Notes: a model not told the origin generated them from the sequence alone. A stretch of 64,000 nucleotides of DNA from Xanthomonas fragariae (GCF_017603965.1 NZ_CP071955.1:3815501-3879500); one strand, 5' to 3'; numbered from the stretch's first letter, positions 1-10,600 are shown. A program made the numbers and translations.

Positions 1-611
1 TGGTTGTACATGGGGTTCGCCTGGTGACGACCGTCGTCGATGACAGCTGGCGAACCTCAAGCCTCAGGCGCGCGTCAGCTGGGTCATCGACCCGGGTCTA
101 GGGTGACTGTCGCTGGACATGAGAAAGGGCTCCGGTGAAGTGCGTACCGACCGGTGATCCGGGAAGCGGCGCGGCGCAGTCTGCGCGCCTCAGTCGGCTT
201 GGTCAATGCCCTGTGCGATCGCCGCTTAAGTGGACTTCCGGGAAGCCGATCCGGCAGACCGCGATGGCCGCGCGCGCGCCGGCTACCAACGATCAGGCGG
301 TCGCCGTGGACTGGAGCCATCTCGGTCCCACTGCTGAATTGGCCTGCAGCGATCATGCTGGCGGCGCGCGGCCCCCTGAGGCGATCGCCATACCTCGCCT
401 GGGCGCTGGCAACCCCGATGCTGTCTGACATCCGGGCACGCCACCACTGGTACACCGACTCGGACAAGGCGCGCCGTCCGTGGCCAGACTGTAATGACGG
501 CCAAGGCTCCTTGCTACGATCCGCTTCCCTGCACCCCCTGCATCACGTTGCCCGCTGCCATTGCGTCGGCCATCGCATCCACGTCGCATCGCTGCGCCTC
601 AGGAGTTATCC
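1..611. other. No recognisable gene
   Basis: Several overlapping open frames exist on both strands here, but none gives a protein with a motif I recognise, a ribosome binding site or the codon pattern of the neighbouring genes. The Arg/Ala/Pro-rich translations are typical of chance frames in GC-rich DNA. The last part must contain the promoter of the carbonic anhydrase gene. A decayed gene cannot be excluded. Confidence 0.5.
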
Positions 612-1439
612 ATGTGGTCTTCCAGGTCTTTTCTGCTACGTCGCATCAGCCCGGTGTGCCTGTGCGTGACCGCTGGCTGGAGCGCGATTGGCATGGCGCA
701 GGCCAGGCTTCCCGACAGTACGCCTGTGGAGTCGCATGAAACCGCGCCACACACGGCGCACGAGTGGGGCTACACCGGTCCGGAAGGCGCCGAGCACTGG
801 TCAAAACTGGCAAAAGAAAACGTGCTGTGCGGCAACGGCCAGCAGAACAGTCCCATCGATTTGAAAGACGCCATCGACGCCGATCTGGGCAGCTTGTCGC
901 TGGATTACGCCGCCGTGCCGCTAGCGGTGCGCAACACCGGCCACTCCATCCAACTGGATCTGCATGACGGCGGCAGGATGTGGACCGGCGGCAAACAGTA
1001 CGAGGCATTGCAACTGCATTTCCATCATCCAAGCGAGCACTTGTTGAACGGCCGGCGTTTCCCGATGGAGGCGCATATCGTGCACCAGGGCCCGGATGGA
1101 ACGCTGGGCGTGCTGGCAATCTTCTTTGAAACCGGCACCGCCAATCCCGCCTTCCAGCGTGTGTTGGACGCCATGCCGAAAGACAAGAATCACACGCAAC
1201 TGGTCGCCAACGCCTTGATACGCGCCAGTGATTTTCTTCCGCCCAAGAATCAGCGCAGCTTCTATCGCTACGAAGGATCGTTGACCACGCCGCCTTGCAG
1301 CGAAACGGTGGATTGGGTGGTGCTCACTCAGCCGGTGCAGGTGTCGGAGGCGCAGATCAACGCATTTGAACGCGTCTATTCGTTCAACGCCCGCCCGCTG
1401 CAGCCGCTGGATCGCCGCTTTCTGCTCAAAAGCAGATGA
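612..1439 (+). CDS. cah: Alpha-class carbonic anhydrase, periplasmic
   Basis: Zinc enzyme for reversible CO2 hydration, probably exported to the periplasm. The protein is 275 residues, close to the usual 240-270 for bacterial alpha-CAs. An N-terminal segment with basic residues followed by a hydrophobic stretch ending near Ala-Gln-Ala looks like a signal peptide. The family landmarks are in order: H-E-W-G-Y near residue 52, Q-Q-N-S-P-I-D-L, the zinc ligands His136 and His138 in LHFHHPSEH, the third ligand His155 in EAHIVH, and the late Y-x-G-S-L-T-T-P-P-C-S-E box. A longer frame opens at 561, but the ATG at 612 is preferred because AGGAG (601-605) lies six bases upstream and the signal peptide then begins directly. 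It stands alone, with no operon partner visible. Confidence 0.93.
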   Translation: MWSSRSFLLRRISPVCLCVTAGWSAIGMAQARLPDSTPVESHETAPHTAHEWGYTGPEGAEHWSKLAKENVLCGNGQQNSPIDLKDAIDADLGSLSLDYAAVPLAVRNTGHSIQLDLHDGGRMWTGGKQYEALQLHFHHPSEHLLNGRRFPMEAHIVHQGPDGTLGVLAIFFETGTANPAFQRVLDAMPKDKNHTQLVANALIRASDFLPPKNQRSFYRYEGSLTTPPCSETVDWVVLTQPVQVSEAQINAFERVYSFNARPLQPLDRRFLLKSR

Positions 1440-1668
1440 TTGTTTGATCCGACCGTTCACAGCTCACTGCACGGCACGGGCTGAACGGCGCGGTTGCCAC
1501 AGAAGCGCGCACGTTACGCTGGTATCTACCGTGTAGAGACTCATGCGCCGGTGCTCGCATCGAGCCACGCGTGGCTCGCTCGGCGGCATCGCCACCGAAT
1601 GCGGCACGTTGGCGCGAGTCGGTCAGCCACCTTGCGCTGCATAATGCATGCCTCAACGGAGAGTGCAC

Positions 1669-3480
1669 ATGCATAGCGGCGGTCTGGAACTGGCTCTGGT
1701 GCTGATGCTGGCCGCCATCGTAGCAGTGCCGGTTTTCAAACACTTGGGCCTGGGTGCGGTGTTGGCCTATCTGGTCGCCGGTGTGATGCTCGGGCCCGAC
1801 GGCGTGGGCGTGGTGCAGGATGCCGAGCGCATCAGCGGCGCGGCCGAAATCGGCGTGGTGATGCTGCTGTTCGTGATCGGCCTGGAACTGTCGCCGGCAC
1901 GTTTGAAGGTGATGCGCCATTCGGTATTCGGCGCTGGCGCTACCCAGGTGGTGGTGACCGCGGTGATCCTGGGCAGCTTGCTGATGGCGGGCGATCTGGG
2001 CTGGAAAAGCGCGCTGATCGTCGGCGTAGCGCTGGCGCTGTCGTCCACCGCAGTGGGCCTGCAACTGCTGGCCGAACGCAAGGCGCTCAGTAGCGACTAC
2101 GGGCGCCTGGCGTTCGCCATTTTGCTGTTTCAGGATCTGATCGCGATCCCGTTGCTGGCGGCCATTCCGCTACTCGGCGGCAGCAAGAACGCCGCGCTGG
2201 AATGGCCCGACGTGGCCAAGGCGATCGCGGCATTGGCGCTGGTCATTCTGTGCGGGCGCTTTGTGCTGCGGTATCTGTTCAACATTGTGGCGCGCACGCG
2301 CATGCCGGAAGTGTTCACCGCCAGCGCCTTGCTGGTGGTGTTGGGCACCGCCTGGATCATGCAGGAGGCCGGACTGAGCGCCAGCCTGGGCGCGTTTTTG
2401 GCCGGCGTGCTGCTGGCCGATTCGGAATTCCGCCACGAGCTCGAATCGCAGATCGAACCGTTCGAAGGCTTGCTGCTGGGCCTGTTCTTCATCTCGGTCG
2501 GCATGGGTATCGATCTCGATCGCGTGGTCGCCGAGCCGTGGTTGATTGCTGCCGGTGTGTCGATATTGCTGGTGGTGAAGTTTTCGCTGCTGGTCGGGAT
2601 CGGCAGCCTGGCCAAGCTGCCACTGCGTAGCAGCCTGATGCTGGGTAGCGTGTTGTGGCTGGGGGGCGAATTCGCGTTCGTGGTGTTCAATGAGGCCGAT
2701 CGGGTCGGCTTGTTGGAGCCGGCCAATCACGACCGGCTGGTGGCGATCGTCGGCGTGTCGATGGCGCTGACGCCACTGTTGTTGCTTGGCGTGCAGCGCA
2801 TCCTCAACGGGCCGCTGCGCGTGCATGCGCCCAAATCCGATCGCCCGTTCGACACCATCGAGGCGCAAACGCCCAAGGTGCTGGTCGCCGGCATGGGCCG
2901 CTTCGGCCAAGTGGTCGCACGCTTGCTCACTGCGCGGCATGTGCCGTTCGTGGCGCTGGAACACAACCCGGACACCGTGGAAGACCTGCGCCGGTTCGGC
3001 AGCCAGCTCTATTACGGCGACCCGACCCGCCCCGAGTTGCTGCGCGCTGCCGGCGCCGACCGCATCAAGGTGTTCGTGATTGCAGTGGACGACCCGGAAA
3101 CCAACATCAAGACGGTGCTGCTGATCCGCCGCCTGTACCCGCAAGCCACGGTGTTGGCGCGTGCTCGAAATCGTCAGCACGCCTGGAAGCTGATGGACAT
3201 GGGCGCAGAACCGTTCCGCGAAGTGTTCGCTTCCAGCCTGCAACTGGGCGAACGCGTGCTGACCTCGCTCGGCCTGGGCGAAGCGCGCGCGCGGGAACAC
3301 GTAAAACGCTTCCGCCAACACGACCAAGACCTGCTGCGTCGCCAGCATCTGGTCTACGACGACGAGGCCAAGGTGATCCAGACCGCACGCGATGCACGCG
3401 CGGATCTGATGAATCTGTTCGAAGCCGACGTCAAGGCGGATGTCGATGGCGAGGCCGCGCCAACCACGCAGGATCGCTGA
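1669..3480 (+). CDS. CPA2 family monovalent cation:proton antiporter with RCK/TrkA-N domain
   Basis: Inner-membrane antiporter of the KefB/KefC type, expected to exchange K+ (or Na+) for protons. It has 603 residues. The first ~390 form about twelve hydrophobic segments with the polar, Gly-rich breaks typical of CPA2 transporters. From about residue 404 a Rossmann domain follows (VLVAGMGRFGQVVARLL, the G-x-G-x-x-G of TrkA-N), which gates such transporters through NAD(H) or, in Kef proteins, glutathione. The C-terminal ~60 residues are charged and probably helical. A frame opens at 1648, but the ATG at 1669 has GGAGAG five bases upstream. Whether it is a true glutathione-gated Kef system or a paralogue (for example YbaL-like) cannot be decided by eye; no KefF/KefG ancillary gene is adjacent. 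Confidence 0.88.
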   Translation: MHSGGLELALVLMLAAIVAVPVFKHLGLGAVLAYLVAGVMLGPDGVGVVQDAERISGAAEIGVVMLLFVIGLELSPARLKVMRHSVFGAGATQVVVTAVILGSLLMAGDLGWKSALIVGVALALSSTAVGLQLLAERKALSSDYGRLAFAILLFQDLIAIPLLAAIPLLGGSKNAALEWPDVAKAIAALALVILCGRFVLRYLFNIVARTRMPEVFTASALLVVLGTAWIMQEAGLSASLGAFLAGVLLADSEFRHELESQIEPFEGLLLGLFFISVGMGIDLDRVVAEPWLIAAGVSILLVVKFSLLVGIGSLAKLPLRSSLMLGSVLWLGGEFAFVVFNEADRVGLLEPANHDRLVAIVGVSMALTPLLLLGVQRILNGPLRVHAPKSDRPFDTIEAQTPKVLVAGMGRFGQVVARLLTARHVPFVALEHNPDTVEDLRRFGSQLYYGDPTRPELLRAAGADRIKVFVIAVDDPETNIKTVLLIRRLYPQATVLARARNRQHAWKLMDMGAEPFREVFASSLQLGERVLTSLGLGEARAREHVKRFRQHDQDLLRRQHLVYDDEAKVIQTARDARADLMNLFEADVKADVDGEAAPTTQDR

Positions 3481-3486
3481 GCTTTT

Positions 3487-3556
3487 CGTAGGAGTGCGCC
3501 TGCGCGCGATGGGGCGTTATCGGTAGAGCCCCGTCGCGCGCAGGCACGCTCCTACG
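3487..3556. repeat. REP-like palindromic repeat between convergent genes
   Basis: A long imperfect inverted repeat: the left arm starts GTAGGAGTGCGCCTGCGCGC and the right arm ends GCGCGCAGGCACGCTCCTAC, about 28 bases per arm. It lies between convergent genes, the antiporter and zwf, where it could act as a bidirectional terminator or mRNA stabiliser. The same sequence family occurs at 17152-17215 in this window, which marks it as a dispersed repeat rather than a gene-specific structure. Confidence 0.85.
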
Positions 3557-3600
3557 CGGATTCCCTGCATCCGCAGCGGCTGCATGTCGCTCGTAATTCC

Positions 3601-5448
3601 TCAGCGATGCGGTGTGCGCGATGCGGTTTTGCTGACCGACTTGTCCGCTGCGCTTTTGCCAGCCGCAGCTTTGCCGATGGTCTTCGCAGCGGCCTTTGCG
3701 ACCTTCTTGGTTACGCGTCTGGTCACTGCTTTCTTTACGGCACTGCCCGACGACGCAGCCGCGTCTTGCGACGGTTTTGCTGCTGCGACCGATGCACGTT
3801 TGGCTGGCGCCTTGCGCACTTTCTTCGCCGTCTCCTTGGTGTTCTTCGCCGTCTTCTTAGTGGCTTTCTTGATCGGCGTTGCAGCGCTGCTACGTGCTTC
3901 CGGTGGACGACGCGGCGGTGGTTTGCGCCCCGGGGTGAGTGCGCGCCAGGCGTGCCCACCGTTCATCGCCAGCAAGGCATCGGCAGCCGACGGGCCGGCG
4001 CTGCCGGCGGCGTAGTTGGGGAAATCGCTGGGCGGTTGTTTCCATGCATCCAAGATCGGTTGCACGATGCGCCAGGCGCCTTCCACCATCGCCGCATCCT
4101 GGAACAGGCCGGCCTCGCCGTTCATGCAGTCCTGCAGCAGGCGCTCGTAGCCCACCGTGTATCCCTTGGGGAACCAATCGCGGTAGCGGAAGTCCATGCG
4201 CACTGGTGCGAGCGCGACCTGCGCGCCCGGGCGCTTGACGTCGAACTGCAGCGAAATGCCTTCGTCGGGCTGGATATGCAGCACCAGCCAGTCGGGGCCG
4301 TAACCGCCCACTTCGGTGCTGCGGAACGGGGCCAGCGGTGCAGGCTTGAAGCGGATCGCGATCTCGGTGGTGCGCTCGCGCAAACGTTTGCCGGTACGCA
4401 GGTAAAACGGCACGCCGGCCCAGCGCCAGGTGTCGACCTGCAGTTTCATCGCCACATAGGTTTCGGTTTCCGAATCTTCCGGCACCGTGTCTTCTTCGCG
4501 ATACCCCGGCACCGCGCTGCGGCTCACCGCGCCAGAGGCATATTGGCCGCGCACCACGTCTTCGGGCTTGATCGGGCGCACCGCTTCGATCACCTCGGCG
4601 CGGCGACGATGCATCGCTTCGGTGGTGAATGCCGCCGGCGGTTCCATCGCAATCATCGCCAGCAACTGGAATAAGTGATTCGGCACCATGTCGCGTAGAC
4701 AGCCGGTGGGATCGTAGAAGCGCCCACGACCTTCCACACCGATGGTTTCGGCGGCGGTGATTTGCACATGATCGATGCGGTCGCGATTCCACACCGGCTC
4801 GAACAAGCCATTGGCGAAACGGAATGCCAGAATGTTCTGCACGGTTTCCTTGCCGAGGAAATGATCGATGCGGAACACCTGATCCTCGTGCAACACGCGT
4901 GCGACGGTGGCATTGAGATGCTTGGCGCTGGGCAGATCGTGACCGAACGGTTTCTCCACGATCACCCGACGCCAGCCCTCGCCTTCGCGCTGTTTGACCA
5001 GCCCGGCTTCGCCCAGATTGAGCAGCACCGGCTCGAAAAAACGTGCGGCTGTAGCGAGATAGAACAGCACATTGCCCTGGGTGCCGTAGCGCTTGTGCAG
5101 TTTCTCCAGCACGCCATCCAGCGCCTGATACGCGCCCAGGTCGGTAAAATCGCCACGTAAATAATGCATGCGCTCGCGTAGCCAGTCCCAGGTGTCGGTA
5201 TCGAATTCATCGGTCTGGAATTCGGCATCGCGGCTGCCGAGCAGTTCGGTCATCGACTGCCCCATGTTGGTCCGCCACGCGCGTTCGCTGATGTCGCCGT
5301 GGTCCATGCCGACGATGGCGAACGGTTCGCCTAACGCACCGGCACGACGCAGGTTGTACAACGCCGGCATCACCAAGCGCTTGGTCAGGTCGCCGCGTGC
5401 GCCTAACACCACGATGATGCACGGCGGTGTGGTCTCTTGCTCATTCAT
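3601..5448 (-). CDS. zwf: Glucose-6-phosphate 1-dehydrogenase with Lys/Ala-rich C-terminal tail
   Basis: Catalyses NADP-dependent oxidation of glucose 6-phosphate, the first step of the oxidative pentose-phosphate and Entner-Doudoroff routes. The N-terminal nucleotide site reads VVLGARGDLTKR (G-A-R-G-D-L in place of the usual G-A-S-G-D-L) and the active-site box is FRIDHFLGKE, with K-P-F-G-H upstream. The catalytic core ends near residue 505 of 615. It is followed by about 110 residues rich in Lys, Ala, Thr and Pro, with repeated KKAT/AKKV/PAKR units like eukaryotic histone H1 or bacterial H1-like DNA-binding tails. That extension is not part of the usual ~490-residue enzyme. The start codon overlaps the stop of the upstream GH15 gene by four bases (ATGA), so the two are translationally coupled. 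Confidence 0.95.
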   Translation of the reverse strand: MNEQETTPPCIIVVLGARGDLTKRLVMPALYNLRRAGALGEPFAIVGMDHGDISERAWRTNMGQSMTELLGSRDAEFQTDEFDTDTWDWLRERMHYLRGDFTDLGAYQALDGVLEKLHKRYGTQGNVLFYLATAARFFEPVLLNLGEAGLVKQREGEGWRRVIVEKPFGHDLPSAKHLNATVARVLHEDQVFRIDHFLGKETVQNILAFRFANGLFEPVWNRDRIDHVQITAAETIGVEGRGRFYDPTGCLRDMVPNHLFQLLAMIAMEPPAAFTTEAMHRRRAEVIEAVRPIKPEDVVRGQYASGAVSRSAVPGYREEDTVPEDSETETYVAMKLQVDTWRWAGVPFYLRTGKRLRERTTEIAIRFKPAPLAPFRSTEVGGYGPDWLVLHIQPDEGISLQFDVKRPGAQVALAPVRMDFRYRDWFPKGYTVGYERLLQDCMNGEAGLFQDAAMVEGAWRIVQPILDAWKQPPSDFPNYAAGSAGPSAADALLAMNGGHAWRALTPGRKPPPRRPPEARSSAATPIKKATKKTAKNTKETAKKVRKAPAKRASVAAAKPSQDAAASSGSAVKKAVTRRVTKKVAKAAAKTIGKAAAGKSAADKSVSKTASRTPHR

Positions 5449-7244
5449 GGATGTGTTTCCTTTTCGCCCATGCGTCCGTGCAGGCGTAATGCCGCATTGA
5501 CCAGGGCCACGTGGGAATACCCTTGCGGGAAGTTGCCGAGCATGCGTTTGCTGCGTGGGTCGTACTCTTCGGCGAGCAGCCCCACGTCATTGCAGAGCCC
5601 GAGCAGACGCTCAAGCAATGCGCGGGCCTGCTCGGTGCGACCGAGCAGTGCGTAGTTTTCCACCAGCCAGAAACTGCAGGCCAGGAAGGTGCCCTCGCCG
5701 GCCGGCAGCCCATCGGCGCTGTCGTCGGCGCGATAACGTTCGACCAATCCGTCGATGGTGAGATCGCGTGCGATCGCATCGGCGGTGGCGGCGATGCGCG
5801 GATCGTCGGCCGACAAAAATCCCACGATCGGAATCAGCAACAACGAGGCGTCCAAACGATCGGAGCCATAGCTCTGTACGAAGTGCCCGTCCGGATGCAC
5901 GCCTTTCTCCAGCACTTCGGCGTGAATTTCCTCGGCAATACGGCCCCAATGCGCGCGCTTGACGTCCTCAGCATTGGTGATGCCATCGCGTGCGCCGCAA
6001 TCGAATGCCAGCCATGCCATTACTTTGGAATGCACGAAATGGCGGCGTTCGTCGCGGATTTCCCAGATGCCTTCATCGGGCTGACGCCACAGCGTTTCGA
6101 GCGTATCCAGCATCTTTTCCAGCAATGAAGCAGACGAGCCATCGTCATCGGACGGCGGCGCCACGCCTGTTTGGCGTGCGTAATGGAAGGCGCCGATCAA
6201 CTCGCCATACACATCGAGCTGGCACTGATCCACCGCGCCGTTGCCGATACGCACCGGGCCGGAGTTTTCATAGCCGGGCAACCAATGCGCTTCCCATTCC
6301 TGCAGCCGGCGTTCGCCAGCGATGCCGTACAGCGCCTGCAATTGATCCGGCGAACCGGCGATAGTGCGTTGCACCCAATCGCGGAACGAGACGGCTTCAT
6401 CGCGATACCCGGCCTGCAACAACGCAATCAGCGTGAATACCGAATCGCGCAACCAGCAATAACGATAATCCCAGTTGCGCGCGCCGCCCAGTTGCTCGGG
6501 CAACGAGGCAGTGGGCGCGGCGACGATGCCGCCGGTGGGCAGGTAACTCAGCCCCTTCAACACCACCAACGAACGACGCACCTGCTCGGTCCACGGACCG
6601 ACATCGGTACAGCGACGTGCCCAACCATGCCAGAACGCGGTGGTGCGCTGCAGTGCCTGTTCGGCATCGATCAATGGCGGCGTGGGTTGGTGCGACAGTC
6701 CGTGACTTAGCACAAACCAAGTGCTTTGGCCTTCGCGCAAGGTGAAGTCGGTTTCGGTGCCCATGTCTTCGCCGTGCAGCGTTTGCGGCGAGCGCAAGGC
6801 GAGTTGATCGGGACCGGCGATGGCGCGGATGCCATCGACGATCCGCGTCACCCATGGCACCGTGCGGCCGTAGTTGAAGCGGAAGGTCAGGCGCATATGC
6901 ATCGGCACTTCACCCTGTAGGCAACGCACGATCCGCACCAGATGCTGGTGACTGTCGCTCTCGTCGCTGGCGACCATGAAGTCGACCAGCTCTACCGTGC
7001 CGCTGTCGGTGATCATCCGCGTATGCAACACCAGACTGTCGTCTTCGTAAGCGCGTTCGCTGCGGCAGTCGGCAGCAGGCGACAACGCCCATTGCCCGTG
7101 TTGCGCATCGCCCAGCAACGCTGCGAAGACTGCATCGGAATCGAAACGTGGCAGACACAGCCAGTCGATGGTGCCGCGGTGGTCGACCAGGGCCGCGCTG
7201 TGGCAATTACCCAACATTGCGTGGTCCTCGATACGCACGCTCAT
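5445..7244 (-). CDS. GH15 family glucoamylase/trehalase-like hydrolase
   Basis: Cytoplasmic glycoside hydrolase of family 15, 599 residues with no signal peptide. It starts with the family's N-terminal beta-sandwich region (LGNCHSAALVDHRGTIDWLC) and continues into an alpha/alpha-barrel with GARNWDYRYCWLRDS near residue 255, a Glu/Asp-rich PDEGIWEIRDERRHF segment and the late GVHPDGHFVQSY box. Members of this group hydrolyse alpha-glucans or trehalose to glucose. Its four-base overlap with zwf suggests that glucose released here is phosphorylated and fed into the oxidative pathway. Substrate cannot be settled from sequence alone. Confidence 0.85.
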   Translation of the reverse strand: MSVRIEDHAMLGNCHSAALVDHRGTIDWLCLPRFDSDAVFAALLGDAQHGQWALSPAADCRSERAYEDDSLVLHTRMITDSGTVELVDFMVASDESDSHQHLVRIVRCLQGEVPMHMRLTFRFNYGRTVPWVTRIVDGIRAIAGPDQLALRSPQTLHGEDMGTETDFTLREGQSTWFVLSHGLSHQPTPPLIDAEQALQRTTAFWHGWARRCTDVGPWTEQVRRSLVVLKGLSYLPTGGIVAAPTASLPEQLGGARNWDYRYCWLRDSVFTLIALLQAGYRDEAVSFRDWVQRTIAGSPDQLQALYGIAGERRLQEWEAHWLPGYENSGPVRIGNGAVDQCQLDVYGELIGAFHYARQTGVAPPSDDDGSSASLLEKMLDTLETLWRQPDEGIWEIRDERRHFVHSKVMAWLAFDCGARDGITNAEDVKRAHWGRIAEEIHAEVLEKGVHPDGHFVQSYGSDRLDASLLLIPIVGFLSADDPRIAATADAIARDLTIDGLVERYRADDSADGLPAGEGTFLACSFWLVENYALLGRTEQARALLERLLGLCNDVGLLAEEYDPRSKRMLGNFPQGYSHVALVNAALRLHGRMGEKETHP

Positions 7245-7282
7245 CGTATGGTCGCTTCCTTCCGGCGAGACAGGATGCAGTT

Positions 7283-7639
7283 TTACATGTGCGGTGTCGG
7301 GACTAGGTTACGAATACTCTGGCAAGCGCAGCAGTGATGACACCGTGTGTTACAAACTGCGTATTCAGTGTCGGATTGCCAATAAGCGTCGTCGTCGGGA
7401 ATCTTTAGACAGATCACTCGGCAATGGAGCAGATACGCGGCGAAGCGTTTGCGCAGCAGCTGCAAATGGCGGCGCTCCATCGCCAGCACCACCTCTGCTT
7501 CCTGCAACAGCCCCGGCGTGACCTGCACTTGCGCATCTGCGGCCAGCCCGGCCGATTGCGTTTGGACACCAGGGCAGTCGGCGAACACGCGCTCGGCGGT
7601 GGAGCTACGCAGACGGTTGCGGCTGCACACGAACAGCAC
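7283..7639 (-). CDS. Small protein-tyrosine-phosphatase-like protein (COG4551 type), divergent C-terminus
   Basis: Begins VLFVCSRNRLRSSTAERVF, the P-loop region of the short low-molecular-weight phosphatase-like family, where the usual C-x5-R-S is recast as C-S-R-N-R-L-R-S. A GTG at 7639 is taken as start, since upstream codons in frame give no better one. Family-like sequence continues to VICLKIPDDDAY (about residue 85). After this the reading frame gives a Cys/His-rich stretch unlike the family, while the neighbouring frame reads a more protein-like end (LNTQFVTHGVITAALARVF) up to a stop. The 3' end may therefore be frameshifted or replaced. Function in vivo is unknown; the protein sits between the ankyrin gene and the GH15-zwf pair on the same strand. 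Confidence 0.65.
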   Translation of the reverse strand: MLFVCSRNRLRSSTAERVFADCPGVQTQSAGLAADAQVQVTPGLLQEAEVVLAMERRHLQLLRKRFAAYLLHCRVICLKIPDDDAYWQSDTEYAVCNTRCHHCCACQSIRNLVPTPHM

Positions 7640-7665
7640 CCGCAGCGGTTGCCCGCAGCGCTGGC

Positions 7666-10600
7666 TCAGCGGCCTTCGCGCAGGAAGCGCGCCATCGACG
7701 ACACGTCCGGCAGCGCAGGTTCGAACTGGCCGGCCACATCGATAAAGCCACGCATGATTGCGATCTCGCGCGGAGTGCGGTTGAGCGCGTCGCGGCGATC
7801 GGCATCGGCGCCGGCACGCAGCAGGCGCTGCACCAGCAGCGGCAGGCCGTGCAGTGCCGCCAGATGCAACGGACCGAAGCCACGTTGATCGGCCACATCC
7901 AACGAGACGTCTTCATCGAGCAGACGTTCGACCCCGGCTAGCACCACGTGTTCGTCGCAGGCGGTACCCGGTTCGGCACGCGCGCCCAGCAACAACAGCA
8001 ACGGGCTGACCCGGCCACCGGCCAGATAGTCCGGGTCGGTGCCGGCCAGCAGCAAGGTGTCCAGCAAGGCCAGCAAGCGGCTCTTGTCGCGCGCGGTAAA
8101 GCCGTACAGCGCGGCGCAATGCAGTGGTGCCAGACCTTGGTCGTCGTTGGCGTGCACATCGGCCGCAGCGGTGAGCAGGCGCGCTAGGATGTCTGGCAGG
8201 CCCAGCGCGCACGCCAGCATCAGCACGGTGACGCCGCCGGGCAGGCGATGCTCGATCTGCGCGCCTGCTTGCAGCAGTGCAGCAACGATCTCAGTCTGGC
8301 GCATGCTCACTGCCGCCGACAGCGGCGTCGCGCCACTAGTGGCGGCGCGCTGCGGATCGGCGCCGCGCTCCAGCAGATGTGCGACGACACCAAGATGGCC
8401 GCCACCGGCTGCACGCAGCAACGCAGTGCAGCCTTGTGCGTCGACGGCATCGACCGGCAGGCCGAGGTCGATCAGGCGACGCACCGCATCGATGTCGCCG
8501 GTCATCGCTGCGGCCGGCACGTCCGCTTCGCGCAACGTGCGGCGCGGCAGCGACCAGATGCGCCAATCCAGCCAGTCGGCCAGATCGCGACGACCGGTCG
8601 ACAGCGCCACACCCAGCGGAGTCTGCCCATCGGCAGCGCGCGCTTCCGGCGAGGCGCCTTGCTTGACCAGCAATTTCAGCGAGGCTTCACGGCCCAGCGC
8701 GGTGGCCAGATGCAGTGCAGTCATGCCGTGGCTGTCGCGTGCTTCGCGGTCCACGCCATGTTCCAGCAACCACTGCTGCAGGCGCAGCCAGCCCAAACGC
8801 ACCGCAAGCGACAACGGCGGATCCCCGGCCGCCGACGGCGCGAACGGGTCGGCGCCGCGTTCGAGCAATTCCAGCGCCAACTGTTCCAGCCCGCGCGATG
8901 CCGCATCGTGCTGCACGCAGGCGCTGAGCAAACGCGTCAAACCGCCTGCGCCGGCCGGTGACACGCCATGATGCAGCAGCGCCTGCAATGCCGGCACCGC
9001 CTCCACGCCACGTGAGAGCAACGCAAACATCGGCACATCGCCGCATGCATCGCGCACTTCGGCATCGGCGCCGTGGCGCAGCAGCCAGTCGACCGCTTCG
9101 GCGTTCGAGGCCAGATGCGCGTCGTGCAGCAGGCCGCCGAGTTCTTCCGGGCCGCACAGCCGGGCCAGCGCGACCAACCCATCGCGTTGCCCGAACTGCA
9201 GGCCTTCGCGCAGCAGCACCAAGGGCGGGCGATCGGGCAGTACCGCAACGCCGCTAGTGTCGCCGTGTCCATCGCTCACCGCAGCCGGCAATGGGTAGCT
9301 GGGGTCGAGCAATTGCACGATCGCCCAGCGCCCGGCTTCGGCGGCCACATCCACGGCGCGACGGCCGTGCACATCGGCGCTGCCGGCGGGCACCTGCAGA
9401 TCCAGCAGGCGCCGGATCAATGCCGGCGACACGCTGTCGGCGGCGCAGGCCAGCATCACGGCATTGCGGCCGTGGCCATCGATGGCCAGCACATCGGCCT
9501 TGCGTGCGACCAGGCATTCGAGCACCGCGCTGCGCGCCTGCCGCGCCGCGTCCAGCCACGGGGTACGACCGAGCAGGTCGCACGCTTCCAGATTGGCGCC
9601 GGCCGATAACAACGCTTCGACAATATCGCCGTGCCCGGCCAATGCAGCTTCGTGCAGGGCGCTGCGGCGCTGACGGTCGCGCGCATCCACGCGCGCCTTG
9701 TGCTTGAGCAGCAAGTGCACGCCGGCCGGGTCGTCTTCTTCGGTGCCGGCCGCGGCCAGCAGCACTGGTGCGCCGCCTTCCGGTTCGGAGTGCGCACCGC
9801 GTTCCAGCAGAAACTTGGCCAGACGCCAGTTGCCGACCTGACAAGCCATCGCCAGGGGCGAGTGGCCTTCGTTATTGAGCGCGTCGAGCTCGGCGGCGGC
9901 ATCGCGCAACAGCGCGGCCACGCCCGGGTCGGAACTGCGCACCGCGTGATGCAATGGGGTGTTGCCGTCGTTGTCGGTGGCGCGCGGGTCGGCACCGTTG
10001 GCCAACAACGTCATTACCGCATCCGGGCGGCCATGCCAGCTGTCGCGTGTGGCGGCCAGCAATGGGGTCATGCCGCGATGCGATTGGTTGACGTCGACGC
10101 GACGTACGATCAACGCGCGCAGCAGGCGCAGATCCGGCAGCACTGCCGCCAGTGCGGGCAGGCTGCGTTGATCGCGCCACTCCGGCAGCGGCATTGCCTG
10201 CGGGTCGGCACCGGCCTCAAGCAACTGCAGCGCACGATCCACGCGGCCGCTGCGGGCGGCTTCGAACAATTCGGGCACCAGCTGATGCTGGGCGACCGGC
10301 TCCAGTGGGCGCGGTTCGGCAGCGGCTTCGAAGAAAAAATCGGCGGCGCACAACGCGGCCGGCGCATCGCTGCGCGCAGGTGCGGCGGTGCGTTGCAGCA
10401 GCAGATGCGCAACCGGCAGCAGCACGCTGGCGGCAATCGTCAAGCCCCAACGCAGGCCGCCAGACAACCAGCCCGGCCAGGCCAGCGCCACGGCCAGCGT
10501 ACACATTGCCAGCACCAGCGCGGCCGCCAGCAGGCCGCGCCAGGCATGCAATTCCTGCGTGGCCAGCGCGTGCCAACGCGGCGCCAAGGCACCACCGTCG

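Noticed and set aside
1..611. A phosphatase-like reading (H-H-W-Y-T-D) near 440
   Set aside because: A single short resemblance to PAP2 enzymes in an otherwise unrecognisable frame is not enough.
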